From contig NZ_JANUFD010000003.1 of NCBI RefSeq assembly GCF_024807945.1, positions 450,151-514,150 of the forward strand: a DNA stretch of 64,000 bases, written 5' to 3'. This document shows, piece after piece, positions 51,033 through 59,934 of the stretch; position 1 is the first letter of the stretch, and each line of letters opens with the position of its first letter. A model generated the notes under the pieces. It worked only from the letters and a program-made list of their open reading frames with translations. It did no database searches and had not been told where the DNA came from. The stretch is from Pseudomonas sp. JUb42 (GTDB taxonomy: Bacteria > Pseudomonadota > Gammaproteobacteria > Pseudomonadales > Pseudomonadaceae). A program made the translations under genes and the position numbers.

Positions 51033-51518
51033 TTATTTACTTTGGCTTTTAGGCAAACCAATTACCCGCCCGACATACTGCGGCACGGGCAAATCCTTCT
51101 GGCTCTCGACAATCCCTTCCAGCGCGCTCCATGAAGCATCACTGAACGGCGCCGAACGCGGCCCGGTCGCCAGGTCGACGTGCAGCAACATTTGTTCGCT
51201 GGCCGACAGCGGATCATCGACGCCGACTTTGTGCAGGCTGTGATAGAGATGTACACGCTTGCGGTCCAGAGCGACGATCTGGGTGCGCACTTCTACCTGT
51301 TCGCCCAGCTTCACCTCATCCAGAAAGTTGATGTGCGCCTCCAGGGTGAACAGAGAATGGCCGCTGGCGTCACGGTTGTTGCTGTCCAGGCCGATACGAT
51401 CCATGAAGGCGTCGGTGGCGTAGCTGAAGATCAGCATGTAGTAGGCATCGCGCAGATGGCCGTTGTAATCGACCCAATCGGCGAGGACCGGGGTGGTGTA
51501 GGTGGTCAGGGTGGGCAT
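51033..51518 (-). CDS. cdhB: Betainyl-CoA thioesterase of carnitine degradation
   Basis: 161 residues, hotdog fold. CdhB releases glycine betaine from betainyl-CoA, the last carnitine-specific step. ATG 51516-51518 (MPTLTTYTTPVLADWVDYNG) is favoured because GGAG lies seven bases upstream; an ATG two codons earlier is too close to it. The motif VDYNGHLRDAYYMLIFSYATD has the conserved Asp of 4HBT enzymes, and GHSLFTLEAHINFLDEVKLGEQ follows. The C terminus (GLPKSQSK) lies at the AT-rich island border and may have been altered there. Confidence 0.87.
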   Translation of the reverse strand: MPTLTTYTTPVLADWVDYNGHLRDAYYMLIFSYATDAFMDRIGLDSNNRDASGHSLFTLEAHINFLDEVKLGEQVEVRTQIVALDRKRVHLYHSLHKVGVDDPLSASEQMLLHVDLATGPRSAPFSDASWSALEGIVESQKDLPVPQYVGRVIGLPKSQSK

Positions 51519-51576
51519 GCTCATACTCCAGGTGGGAGCGAACTCGGTGAAAGCTAATTCTGTGGTGGAGACTTCT

Positions 51577-51666
51577 GTGGGAGCGAATTCATTCGCGAAA
51601 GCGGTGTTGAAGACGATAAAAGCACGTCGAATGTACCGGCCTCTTCGCGAATGAATTCGCTCCCAC
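51577..51666. repeat. REPIN (class A) between cdhA and cdhB
   Basis: Perfect arms GTGGGAGCGAATTCATTCGC and inverted copy, enclosing about 43 bases; first of two REPINs in the cdh operon. Confidence 0.93.
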
Positions 51667-51729
51667 AATTCGTTGCCGCACAGCTCGCTTTTAAAAAATC
51701 GCCCCTGAATCAGCGGTTAACCAGGGCGT

Positions 51730-52695
51730 TTAGTCGCTGAAGGCCATGCCGTGCTTGGCCTTGGTGGTCTTGACCGCTTCCAGCACGGCCAGCAGGCAGT
51801 CGTCGCGATAACGCTCAAGAGCCGCGATGCTGTGGCTGCCGAGCTGGTCGCTGGTGCCGTCGACCACGTCGTCGATCAGCTTGTCGGTCAGCTCCGGCGC
51901 GGGCAGGTAGGTCCACGGCAACTGCAGGGCCGGGCCGAACTGGGCCATGAAGTGACGCATACCTGCATCGCCACCGGCGAGGGTGTAGGTCAGGAAGGTG
52001 CCCATGAACGACCAGCGCAGACCAGCGCCGAAGCGAATCGCGTCGTCGATCTCGCCAGTGGTAGCGACGCCGTCGTTGACCAGGTGCAGCGCTTCACGCC
52101 ACAGCGCTTCTAGCAGACGGTCGGCAATAAAGCCGGGTACTTCCTTGCGTACGTGCAGCGGGCGCATGCCCAGGGATTCATAAACCTTGATTGCCGCCTG
52201 TACCGCTTCCGGCGCGGTTTTTACGCCGCCGACCACTTCCACCAACGGCAACAGATACACCGGGTTGAAGGGGTGGCCGACTACGCAACGCTCCGGATGG
52301 GTTGCGTCTTCGTAGAATTCGCTGGGCAGCAGGCCCGAGGTGCTGGAGCCGATCAAAGCGTTGGGCTTGGCGGCGGCGCTGATCTTGCTGTGCAGGTCAA
52401 GTTTCAGGTCCAGGCGCTCGGGGGCGCTTTCCTGAATGAAGTCGGCATCACGCACGCATTCTTCGATGGTCGCGACAAAACGCAGGCGCTCCTGCGAGGC
52501 GCCTGCGGCCAGGCCTTTTTGCTCAAGGGCCGGCCAGGCATTGGCAACGCGTTTGCGCAGTGCGGCTTCGGCGCCGGGAGCCGGATCCCAGGCCACTACG
52601 TCAAGGCCGTGAGCCAGGGCGCGGGCAACCCAGCCGCTGCCGATCACGCCGCTACCCAGAGCGGCGAAGGTTTTGATGTCGGTGATGAAAGTCAT
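51730..52695 (-). CDS. cdhA: L-carnitine 3-dehydrogenase
   Basis: 321 residues. Oxidises L-carnitine to 3-dehydrocarnitine with NAD. It has the 3-hydroxyacyl-CoA dehydrogenase-type fold: Rossmann motif [58 protein letters not shown] with the catalytic His, and [25 protein letters not shown] precedes the ATG. Downstream of cdhC and upstream of cdhB. Confidence 0.92.
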   Translation of the reverse strand: MTFITDIKTFAALGSGVIGSGWVARALAHGLDVVAWDPAPGAEAALRKRVANAWPALEQKGLAAGASQERLRFVATIEECVRDADFIQESAPERLDLKLDLHSKISAAAKPNALIGSSTSGLLPSEFYEDATHPERCVVGHPFNPVYLLPLVEVVGGVKTAPEAVQAAIKVYESLGMRPLHVRKEVPGFIADRLLEALWREALHLVNDGVATTGEIDDAIRFGAGLRWSFMGTFLTYTLAGGDAGMRHFMAQFGPALQLPWTYLPAPELTDKLIDDVVDGTSDQLGSHSIAALERYRDDCLLAVLEAVKTTKAKHGMAFSD

Positions 52696-52731
52696 GATTG
52701 GTTTCCTGAATTGAATTCCACAAGGCTGCTT

Positions 52732-52813
52732 GTGGGAGCGAATTCATTCGCGAAAGCAGGCACTGCATGTGTATTGGATGTACCGGCCTCTTCGCGGATG
52801 AATCCGCTCCCAC
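52732..52813. repeat. REPIN (class A) between cdhC and cdhA
   Basis: Left arm GTGGGAGCGAATTCATTCGC; right arm carries GGATGAATCC in place of AATGAATT, so the two arms are only partly matched. About 35 bases separate them. Confidence 0.9.
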
Positions 52814-52842
52814 AGAAAAGCTGTGCGCGTTAATGTGGCGAA

Positions 52843-53730
52843 TCACCCGCGCTTGGTCAGGCCCATCTTCACGCGGCCTTCGGCCGGGGTCATGACGCGG
52901 GCGCCCATGCGGCTGAGGATTTCGCTGGCGCGCTCGACCAGGGCACCGTTGCTGGCCAGTACACCTTTATCCAGCCAGATGTTGTCTTCCAGGCCGACCC
53001 GCACGTTGCCGCCCAGCAGCACCGCTTGCGCCGCCATCGGCATCTGCATGCGGCCGATACCGAAACCGGCCCAGACCACGTCGGCCGGCAGGTTGTCGAC
53101 CATGGCCTTCATGGTGGTGGTGTCCGCCGGCGCACCCCAAGGGATACCCAGGCACAGCTGGAACAGCGGGTTATCGAGCAGGCCCTCTTTCATCATTTGC
53201 TTGGCGAACCACAGGTGGCCGGTATCGAAGATCTCAAGCTCCGCTTTCACGCCCAGTTCCTGGATGCGCTTGGCGCCCGCCCTCAGCTGGGCCGGGGTCG
53301 ATACATAAATGGTGTCGCCGTCACCGAAGTTCAGGGTGCCGCAGTCCAGAGTGCAGATTTCCGGGAGCAGGGCTTCAACGTGTGCCAGGCGGGCCAGTGG
53401 GCCGACCAGGTCGGTGTTGGGGCCGAAGTCGGTAGGGCGCTCGCCCGGGCCGATCTCCAGGTCGCCGCCCATGCCGGCGGTCAGGTTGACGATCATGTCT
53501 ACGCCCGAGTCGCGGATACGGTCCATGACTTCGCGGTACAGCTCGACGTCGCGGCTGAACTTGCCGGTTTCAGGGTCACGTACGTGACAATGCACCACAG
53601 TGGCACCGGCGTTGGCGGCTTCCACGGCAGCTGCAGCGATTTGTTTGGGAGTGATCGGGACCAGATGGCTCTTTCCGGTCGTGTCGCCAGCACCGGTCAG
53701 TGCGCAGGTGATGATGACGTCATGGTTCAT
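52843..53730 (-). CDS. cdhC: 3-dehydrocarnitine cleavage enzyme (BKACE family)
   Basis: 295 residues from ATG 53728-53730 ([20 protein letters not shown]) with AGGA upstream. BKACE enzymes use Zn to join a beta-keto acid with acetyl-CoA and split it; here dehydrocarnitine plus acetyl-CoA gives betainyl-CoA and acetoacetate. Zinc ligands His47 and His49 in [26 protein letters not shown], and late motif [17 protein letters not shown]. First gene of cdhC-cdhA-cdhB, divergent from cdhR. The binding-protein gene caiX that separates cdhC and cdhR in P. aeruginosa is absent here. Confidence 0.92.
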   Translation of the reverse strand: MNHDVIITCALTGAGDTTGKSHLVPITPKQIAAAAVEAANAGATVVHCHVRDPETGKFSRDVELYREVMDRIRDSGVDMIVNLTAGMGGDLEIGPGERPTDFGPNTDLVGPLARLAHVEALLPEICTLDCGTLNFGDGDTIYVSTPAQLRAGAKRIQELGVKAELEIFDTGHLWFAKQMMKEGLLDNPLFQLCLGIPWGAPADTTTMKAMVDNLPADVVWAGFGIGRMQMPMAAQAVLLGGNVRVGLEDNIWLDKGVLASNGALVERASEILSRMGARVMTPAEGRVKMGLTKRG

Positions 53731-53933
53731 GGGTTCGGTTCCTTGCAGGCTTGGCATGTTGTTATGGCGGAAGTTGATGGTGCAAAACTACGCAGCCGCA
53801 AGCCTCGGAAAACGCACAGCGGCGACCAGCTCTTGCACAGCAGCGACCTGCTCTCTTGCCGGGATCGAGGAAGCAGCGTATCTGTCTGTTTACGCTGACC
53901 CTGCGCTCACCCACAACCCAGCCGAGAACGCCC

Positions 53934-54884
53934 ATGTCCCAGGATTTCTACTTTCTGCTCATGCCCGGTTTTTCGGTGATGGGCTTCGTTTCGGCGGTCG
54001 AGCCGCTGCGGGTCGCCAATCGTTTTGGTGGGGAGCTGTATCGCTGGCATGTGCTCAGCGCCGATGGTGGCGCGGTGATCGCCAGTAACGGCATGTCGGT
54101 CAACGCCGATGCGGCGCTGGAACCGCTGAAAAAGGGTGCAACCCTGTGGGTGGTCGCCGGTTTCGAGCCGCTGAAGTTCTACACGCCAGCCCTCGAACAC
54201 TGGCTGCGTCGCCTCGACAACGAAGGCGTGACGCTCGGTGCCATCGACTCCGGCAGCTTCGTCCTGGCTCAGGCGGGCTTGCTGGATAACTACCGGCTGA
54301 CCATGCATTGGGAGGCCATCGACGCCTTCAAGGAAACCTGGCCACGCCTGCAAGTGACCCAAGAACTATTCGAAATCGACCGTCGCCGTATCACCTCGGC
54401 GGGCGGCACGGCGTCCATCGACATGATGCTCGACCTCATCGGTCAGACCCACGGGCCGGAACTGGCGATCAAGGTCTCCGAACAATTCGTATTGGGCCGC
54501 ATCCGCCCGCGCAAGGACCACCAGCGCATGCAGGTCGCCACACGCTATGGCATCAGCAACAAGAAACTGGTGCAGGTGATCGGCGAAATGGAACAACACA
54601 CCGAGCCACCTCTGAGCACCCTTGAGCTGGCCGAGGGCATCCAGGTAACCCGCCGCCAATTGGAGCGCCTGTTTCGTCTGCACTTGAACGACACGCCGAG
54701 CAACTTCTACCTCGGCCTGCGCCTGGAAAAGGCCCGCCAGTTGCTACGCCAAAGCGATATGAGTGTGTTGGAAGTGAGTATTGCCTGCGGGTTTGAATCG
54801 CCGTCTTACTTCACGCGTAGTTATCGGGCGCGGTTTACCCAGTGTCCGCGCGAGGATCGGCGCAGTACCGCGCTGACTCGCTGA
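53934..54884 (+). CDS. cdhR: Carnitine-responsive GATase-like AraC regulator CdhR
   Basis: 316 residues from ATG 53934 (MSQDFYFLLMPGFSVMGFVS). An N-terminal DJ-1/PfpI (class I glutamine amidotransferase-like) domain, about 1-190, has GAIDSGSFVLAQAGLL where the catalytic Cys would be a Ser. AraC-type HTH at about 215-310: LSTLELAEGIQVTRRQLERLF, LRLEKARQLLRQSDMSVLEVSIACGFESPSYFTRSYRARF. It activates the cdh genes with carnitine in P. aeruginosa. Divergent from cdhC across a 203-base promoter region. Confidence 0.92.
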   Translation: MSQDFYFLLMPGFSVMGFVSAVEPLRVANRFGGELYRWHVLSADGGAVIASNGMSVNADAALEPLKKGATLWVVAGFEPLKFYTPALEHWLRRLDNEGVTLGAIDSGSFVLAQAGLLDNYRLTMHWEAIDAFKETWPRLQVTQELFEIDRRRITSAGGTASIDMMLDLIGQTHGPELAIKVSEQFVLGRIRPRKDHQRMQVATRYGISNKKLVQVIGEMEQHTEPPLSTLELAEGIQVTRRQLERLFRLHLNDTPSNFYLGLRLEKARQLLRQSDMSVLEVSIACGFESPSYFTRSYRARFTQCPREDRRSTALTR

Positions 54885-54905
54885 CCCGGGCCGGGAGCAA
54901 ATCTT

Positions 54906-54996
54906 GTGGGAGCGAATTCATTCGCGAAGAGGCCGGTACATTCGACGTATCTTCTTCACCTGGACCACAGCATTCGCGAATGAATTCGCTCCCACA
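54906..54996. repeat. REPIN (class A) between cdhR and the DUF3010 gene
   Basis: Perfect arms GTGGGAGCGAATTCATTCGC and inverted copy over about 45 bases, placed between convergent genes 20 bases after cdhR. Confidence 0.93.
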
Positions 54997-55035
54997 ACTC
55001 TCTCCCGAGCACCGCTCCAGCAAATCAGCCTATCG

Positions 55036-55452
55036 CTACTTCTTCATCAACCCCGCACACGCCGCCTTGAACGCCTCGTGCTGATATTTATTCAGCGAGT
55101 CGGGCAGGGCGAAGTCGTGTTTCTTGTTCTGCGCATTGATGGTCTGGGGCGACAGCAGGGTGACGGTGCAGTCCGGCAGCAGCTGGAAGATCGTCTCGAT
55201 CTTGAACGTGGTCGGGCCGCCCGCGAACTCGCCTTTCTTGCTGCGTTTCTTGATGGCGATATGGCTGATGCCGTTTTCTCGCACGAAACCGGCGATCTGC
55301 TGGGCGAAGGCCTTGACGTTGGCGGACTCGTCATCGTCCTCCAGGCCGATTTTCTTGATCGCCAGGGGCAGGTGGCCGACGCCGTCCTGCTGGCGCGTGG
55401 CCAGGGCGAAGATGGCTTCACTGCCTTTGATTTCTATACCGCAAATGATCAT
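55036..55452 (-). CDS. DUF3010 family protein
   Basis: 138 residues from ATG 55450-55452 (MIICGIEIKGSEAIFALATR). RNase H-like beginnings (CGIEIKGSEA, with an Asp/Glu at the first strand) and ISHIAIKKRSKKGEFAGGPTTFKIE are features of DUF3010. No function is known. Lies between cdhR and an LprI-like gene, as in P. aeruginosa. Confidence 0.82.
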   Translation of the reverse strand: MIICGIEIKGSEAIFALATRQQDGVGHLPLAIKKIGLEDDDESANVKAFAQQIAGFVRENGISHIAIKKRSKKGEFAGGPTTFKIETIFQLLPDCTVTLLSPQTINAQNKKHDFALPDSLNKYQHEAFKAACAGLMKK

Positions 55453-55510
55453 GGGAGAGCCTTGGACGCTAACGGAATGCATAAGCGTCTCAGGGTAGCT
55501 CATTGTGCGG

Positions 55511-55912
55511 TCATTCCTGTAACACCGACTCCAGATACTCCGAGCGCTCATCGCTGGTGTGGGCGATGCAGTCGTTCATGGAGATGTTGTAGGCCGGGCT
55601 GCCTGCCGCGGAAGGGAACACCTCGACCGCGCAATCGGCATCACGCAGCTTTTCCCAGGCCTGCTGGCCGGTCTTGAGCTTGCTGATCAGATCGTTAGCC
55701 TGGCTTTTGTTGGCGCCGAACTGGGTGTTCACGCGTTCCTGCAGGTTCTTGAAGTTTTCCTTGAGCAGTTCCTCGGCGGTGTCGCGGCTGTATTTCGAGC
55801 ACTCCAGGGTTTGCTTGTCCTCGTCGACGCCATCGCACGGGTTGCGATCCGGGTCCTGCGCTGCGTGGGCAGCGGTGGTGAAAAGAGCCAAGGCCAGGAA
55901 AATCGTCTTCAT
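55511..55912 (-). CDS. LprI-like (DUF1311) periplasmic protein
   Basis: 133 residues from ATG 55910-55912 with GGAGCGACCTA as ribosome site. Signal peptide MKTIFLALALFTTAAHA. DUF1311/LprI features: paired cysteines (DRNPCDGVDED, LECSKYSRDTAEELL), then GQQAWEKLRDADCAVEV and YNISMNDCIAHTSDERSEYLESV, fitting a compact disulfide-rich domain. Mycobacterial LprI inhibits lysozyme; that role is not shown for pseudomonads. The gene lies 58 bases upstream of DUF3010 on the same strand. Confidence 0.8.
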   Translation of the reverse strand: MKTIFLALALFTTAAHAAQDPDRNPCDGVDEDKQTLECSKYSRDTAEELLKENFKNLQERVNTQFGANKSQANDLISKLKTGQQAWEKLRDADCAVEVFPSAAGSPAYNISMNDCIAHTSDERSEYLESVLQE

Positions 55913-56141
55913 TAGGTCGCTCCGATCCATTAGATGCGTCGAATTCTGGCCCAAGCGCGGGCCAAAGAACAGTTTTGCAAGATGTAACGTAACCGCGTCC
56001 TGTCGCCCATTGTCGTTTCTTGACGCTTTCGGCAAACCCCCTGTCGTTTTTGCACCCGGCTCGCCTGACCCTCGGGCTTATGCTGGCCCCAATAGCGCCG
56101 ACAGCCGATTCGGCGCACAGCACCTATAAGGGGACAGCCTG

Positions 56142-57119
56142 ATGAGCCCAGCCGAATTGCACGCCGACAGCATCGTTATTGACGGTCTGATCATTGCCAA
56201 GTGGAACCGTGAGCTGTTCGAGGACATGCGCAAGGGCGGCTTGACCATGGCCAACTGCACCGTCTCCGTCTGGGAGGGTTTCCAGGCCACGGTCAACAGT
56301 ATTGCCTCCAGCCAGAAGCTGATTCGCGAGAACAGCGACCTGGTCATGCAGGTGCGCACCACCGCTGACATCCGCAAGGCCAAGGAGCTGGGCAAGACCG
56401 GCATCCTGTTCGGCTTCCAGAATGCTCATGCTTACGAAGACCAGATTGGCTACGTCGAAGTCTTCAAGCAGCTGGGCGTGGGCATCGTGCAGATGTGCTA
56501 CAACACCCAGAATCTGGTCGGCACCGGCTGCTACGAGCGTGACGGCGGCCTGTCGGGCTTCGGTCGCGAAATCGTCGCCGAAATGAATCGTGTCGGCGTG
56601 ATGTGCGACCTGTCCCACGTCGGCTCCAAGACCTCCGAGGAAGTCATCCTCGAATCGAAGAAGCCAGTGACCTACTCCCACTGCCTGCCTTCGGGTCTGA
56701 AAGAACATCCACGCAACAAATCCGATGCCGAGCTCAAGTTCATCGCTGACCACGGCGGCTTCGTCGGCGTGACCATGTTTGCGCCGTTCCTGGCCAAGGG
56801 CATCGACTCCACCATCGACGACTACGCAGAAGCCATTGAGTACGTCATGAACATCGTTGGCGAAGACGCCATCGGTATCGGTACCGACTTCACCCAGGGC
56901 CATGGCCAGGACTTCTTCGAGTACCTGACCCACGACAAGGGCTACGCCCGTCGCCTGACCAGTTTCGGCAAGATCATCAACCCGCTGGGCATCCGTACCG
57001 TCGGCGAGTTCCCGAATCTGACCGAAACCCTGCTCAAGCGCGGCCACCCGGAACGTGTGGTGCGCAAGATCATGGGCGAAAACTGGGTACGCATCCTGGC
57101 CGACGTCTGGGGCGAATAA
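56142..57119 (+). CDS. M19 dipeptidase-like protein of the dimethylglycine locus
   Basis: 325 residues with the TIM-barrel pattern of M19 renal dipeptidases: LGKTGILFGFQNAHAYED, MCDLSHVGSKTSEEVI, VTYSHCLPSGLKEHPRN, GIGTDFTQG and ENWVRILADVWGE. In active M19 enzymes the first strand ends in a His-x-Asp zinc pair (as in DGHND). Here it is IVIDGLIIAKWNRELF, with neither ligand, so the binuclear zinc site is incomplete. In P. aeruginosa the equivalent gene precedes dgcA and its role is undefined. AAGGGGA ribosome site upstream. Probable first gene of the dgc transcript. Confidence 0.85.
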   Translation: MSPAELHADSIVIDGLIIAKWNRELFEDMRKGGLTMANCTVSVWEGFQATVNSIASSQKLIRENSDLVMQVRTTADIRKAKELGKTGILFGFQNAHAYEDQIGYVEVFKQLGVGIVQMCYNTQNLVGTGCYERDGGLSGFGREIVAEMNRVGVMCDLSHVGSKTSEEVILESKKPVTYSHCLPSGLKEHPRNKSDAELKFIADHGGFVGVTMFAPFLAKGIDSTIDDYAEAIEYVMNIVGEDAIGIGTDFTQGHGQDFFEYLTHDKGYARRLTSFGKIINPLGIRTVGEFPNLTETLLKRGHPERVVRKIMGENWVRILADVWGE

Positions 57120-57197
57120 GCCTCGTCGATTATTGAATTTCTCTCTCTCCCGTTTGTGGAGAGAGCATCAAACCGAATTTTCTGGAGTTAAGTTTCC

Positions 57198-57728
57198 ATG
57201 GCCAAGATCGCCCCGCAATTGCCAATCGAAGTCGACAGCGAAACCGGTGTCTGGACGTCCGACGCCCTGCCGATGCTGTATGTGCCACGCCATTTCTTCG
57301 TCAACAACCACATGGGTATCGAAGAAGTCCTGGGCGCTGACGCCTACGCCGAGATCCTCTACAAGGCAGGTTACAAGTCCGCCTGGCACTGGTGTGAGAA
57401 AGAAGCTGAATGCCACGGCCTGGAAGGCGTCGCGGTGTTCGAACACTACATGAAGCGCCTGTCGCAGCGCGGCTGGGGCCTGTTCAAGATCCAGGACATC
57501 GACCTGGACAAGGGCACTTGCAGCGTCAAGCTGGAACACTCGGCGTTCGTCTACGTGTACGGCAAGGTTGGTCGCAAGGTCGATTACATGTTCACCGGCT
57601 GGTTCGCTGGCGCGATGGACCAGATCCTGCAAGCCCGTGGCAGCTCGATCCGCACCGTTGCCGAGCAAGTCTATGGCGGCTCTGAAGAAGGCCACGACGA
57701 CGGCCTGTTCACCGTCAAGCCGTTGTAA
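57198..57728 (+). CDS. DUF5943 / V4R-like protein of the dimethylglycine locus
   Basis: 176 residues, no signal peptide. Looks like the 4-vinyl-reductase-like small-molecule-binding fold: LYKAGYKSAWHWCEKEAECHG, FEHYMKRLSQRGWGLF, CSVKLEHSAFVYVYGKVGRK, FTGWFAGAMDQILQARG. Such domains bind hydrocarbons, heme or metals in other systems; here function is unknown. It always lies between the dipeptidase-like gene and dgcA in the clusters I know, so it may assist the demethylase. Ribosome site GGAG precedes ATG. Confidence 0.78.
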   Translation: MAKIAPQLPIEVDSETGVWTSDALPMLYVPRHFFVNNHMGIEEVLGADAYAEILYKAGYKSAWHWCEKEAECHGLEGVAVFEHYMKRLSQRGWGLFKIQDIDLDKGTCSVKLEHSAFVYVYGKVGRKVDYMFTGWFAGAMDQILQARGSSIRTVAEQVYGGSEEGHDDGLFTVKPL

Positions 57729-57743
57729 GTCGAGGTTTCCGTC

Positions 57744-59804
57744 ATGGCTTTCGAAGCAATGTTCCAGCCGATTCAAATCGGTAAGTTGACGATCCGCAAC
57801 CGCGTCCTTAGTACTGCGCACGCCGAGGTCTACGCCACTGATGGCGGCATGACCACCGACCGTTATGTGAAGTACTACGAGGAGAAAGCCAAGGGCGGCA
57901 TCGGTCTGGCCATTTGTGGCGGCTCTTCCAGCGTGGCTATCGATAGCCCGCAAGGCTGGTGGAAGTCCGTCAACCTGGCGACCGATAAAATCATTCCACA
58001 CTTCCAGAATCTGGCCGACGCCATGCACAAGCATGGCGCCAAGATCATGATTCAGATTACCCACATGGGCCGTCGCTCGCGTTGGGACGGCGATCACTGG
58101 CCGACCCTGATGTCGCCGTCGGGCATCCGTGAGCCGGTACACCGCGCGACGTGCAAGACCATCGAGCCGGAAGAGATCTGGCGCGTGATCGGCAACTACG
58201 CCAGTGCTGCGGCACGGGCCAAGGCCGGTGGCCTGGACGGCGTCGAGCTGTCGGCGGTGCACCAGCACATGATCGACCAGTTCTGGAGCCCGCGAGTCAA
58301 CAAGCGCACCGACGAATGGGGCGGCAGCTTCGAGAACCGCATGCGTTTCGGTCTGGAAGTGATCAAGGCTGTGCGCAAGGAAGTCGGTCCTGACTTCTGC
58401 GTGGGCCTGCGTATCTGTGGTGACGAATTCCACCCGGATGGTCTCAGCCATGACGATATGAAAGAGATCGCCAAGTATTACGACCAGACCGGCATGATCG
58501 ACTTCATCGGTGTGGTGGGTTCGGGTTGTGATACCCACAACACCCTGGCCAACGTTATCCCCAACATGAGCTACCCGCCGGAGCCGTTCCTGCACCTGGC
58601 GGCCGGTATCAAGGAAGTGGTCAAGGCTCCGGTCCTGCACGCGCAGAACATCAAGGACCCGAACCAGGCCACCCGTATTCTGGAAGGCGGCTATGTGGAC
58701 ATGGTCGGCATGACCCGCGCCCACATCGCCGACCCGCACCTGATCGCCAAGATCAAAATGGGTCAGGTAGACCAGATCAAGCAGTGCGTCGGCGCCAACT
58801 ATTGCATCGACCGCCAGTACCAGGGGCTGGATGTACTGTGCATCCAGAACGCCGCGACCTCCCGTGAATACATGGGCGTGCCGCACATCATCGAGAAATC
58901 CACCGGGCCCAAACGCAAGGTCGTGGTAGTCGGTGCCGGCCCTGCCGGGATGGAAGCTGCACGGGTATCCGCCGAGCGTGGTCACGACGTGACCCTGTTC
59001 GAGAAGAAAGAATTCATCGGTGGCCAGATCACCACGGCGTCGAAAGCGCCGCAACGTGACCAGATCGCCGGTATTACCCGCTGGTTCCAGCTGGAGCTGG
59101 CACGGCTGAAAGTCGACCTGCGCCTGGGCGTGGCTGCCGATGCGGCAACCATTCTCGACCTGCGTCCGGATATCGTCGTACTGGCGGTGGGCGGTCATCC
59201 GTTCATCGAGCAGAACGAGCACTGGGGCGCGGCTGAAGGTTTGGTTGTCAGCAGTTGGGACATCCTCGACGGCAAGGTCGCACCGGGCAAAAACGTGCTG
59301 GTCTACGACACCATCTGTGAGTTCACAGGTATGTCTGCCGCCGACTTCATCGCCGACAAGGGCAGCCAGGTCGAGATCGTCACTGACGACATCAAGCCGG
59401 GCGTGGCCATGGGTGGTACCTCGTTCCCGACGTACTACCGCAGCATGTACCCGAAAGAAATCATCATGACCGGCGACATGATGCTGGAGAAGGTCTACCG
59501 CGAAGGCGAGAAGCTGGTGGCGGTGCTGGAGAACGAATACACCGGCGCCAAGGAAGAGCGTGTAGTCGATCAGATCGTCATCGAAAACGGTGTGCGTCCT
59601 GATGAGGAAATCTACTACGCCCTGAAGGAAGGCTCGCGCAACAAAGGCCAGATCGATATCGATGCCCTGTTCGCCATCCAGCCGCAACCTTCGCTGAGCC
59701 AACCGGGTGACGGCTACCTGCTGTTCCGTATCGGTGACTGCGTGGCACAGCGTAATACCCATGCGGCGATCTATGACGGCCTTCGTCTCTGCAAGGATTT
59801 CTAA
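57744..59804 (+). CDS. dgcA: Dimethylglycine demethylase subunit DgcA (TMADH-like flavoprotein)
   Basis: 686 residues. With DgcB it demethylates N,N-dimethylglycine to sarcosine. N-terminal FMN TIM barrel of the old-yellow-enzyme/TMADH type (FQPIQIGKLTIRNRVLSTAH, ITHMGRRSRWDGDHWP, LDGVELSAVHQHMIDQF). A second domain carries FAD/NAD Rossmann motifs (VVVGAGPAGMEAARV, VLVYDTICEFTGMSAADF). In trimethylamine dehydrogenase four Cys hold a 4Fe-4S cluster; here the same segment has Cys348, Ala351, Cys354 and Cys366, so one ligand is replaced. dgcB follows past a REPIN. Confidence 0.9.
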   Translation: MAFEAMFQPIQIGKLTIRNRVLSTAHAEVYATDGGMTTDRYVKYYEEKAKGGIGLAICGGSSSVAIDSPQGWWKSVNLATDKIIPHFQNLADAMHKHGAKIMIQITHMGRRSRWDGDHWPTLMSPSGIREPVHRATCKTIEPEEIWRVIGNYASAAARAKAGGLDGVELSAVHQHMIDQFWSPRVNKRTDEWGGSFENRMRFGLEVIKAVRKEVGPDFCVGLRICGDEFHPDGLSHDDMKEIAKYYDQTGMIDFIGVVGSGCDTHNTLANVIPNMSYPPEPFLHLAAGIKEVVKAPVLHAQNIKDPNQATRILEGGYVDMVGMTRAHIADPHLIAKIKMGQVDQIKQCVGANYCIDRQYQGLDVLCIQNAATSREYMGVPHIIEKSTGPKRKVVVVGAGPAGMEAARVSAERGHDVTLFEKKEFIGGQITTASKAPQRDQIAGITRWFQLELARLKVDLRLGVAADAATILDLRPDIVVLAVGGHPFIEQNEHWGAAEGLVVSSWDILDGKVAPGKNVLVYDTICEFTGMSAADFIADKGSQVEIVTDDIKPGVAMGGTSFPTYYRSMYPKEIIMTGDMMLEKVYREGEKLVAVLENEYTGAKEERVVDQIVIENGVRPDEEIYYALKEGSRNKGQIDIDALFAIQPQPSLSQPGDGYLLFRIGDCVAQRNTHAAIYDGLRLCKDF

Positions 59805-59815
59805 GCCCGAACCTT

Positions 59816-59903
59816 GTGGGAGCGAGGCTTGCCCGCGATGGGCGATAACGCGGTACATCTGAATTATCGCGCCGACTTCATCGCGGGCAAGCCACGCTCC
59901 CAC
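59816..59903. repeat. REPIN (class B) between dgcA and dgcB
   Basis: Arms GTGGGAGCGAGGCTTGCCCG and inverted CGGGCAAGCCACGCTCCCAC enclose about 42 bases inside the operon, 12 bases past the dgcA stop. Confidence 0.9.
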
Positions 59904-59934
59904 AGGCAGACCGAGTGCGCTGTAGGAGCTCCAC

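Noticed and set aside
45449..51050. RHS segment as a prophage or transposon
   Set aside because: No integrase, transposase, terminal repeats or tRNA target is visible at either edge.
50848..51243. 131-codon plus-strand frame across the cdhB end
   Set aside because: Mostly antisense to cdhB, with no ribosome site or domain.
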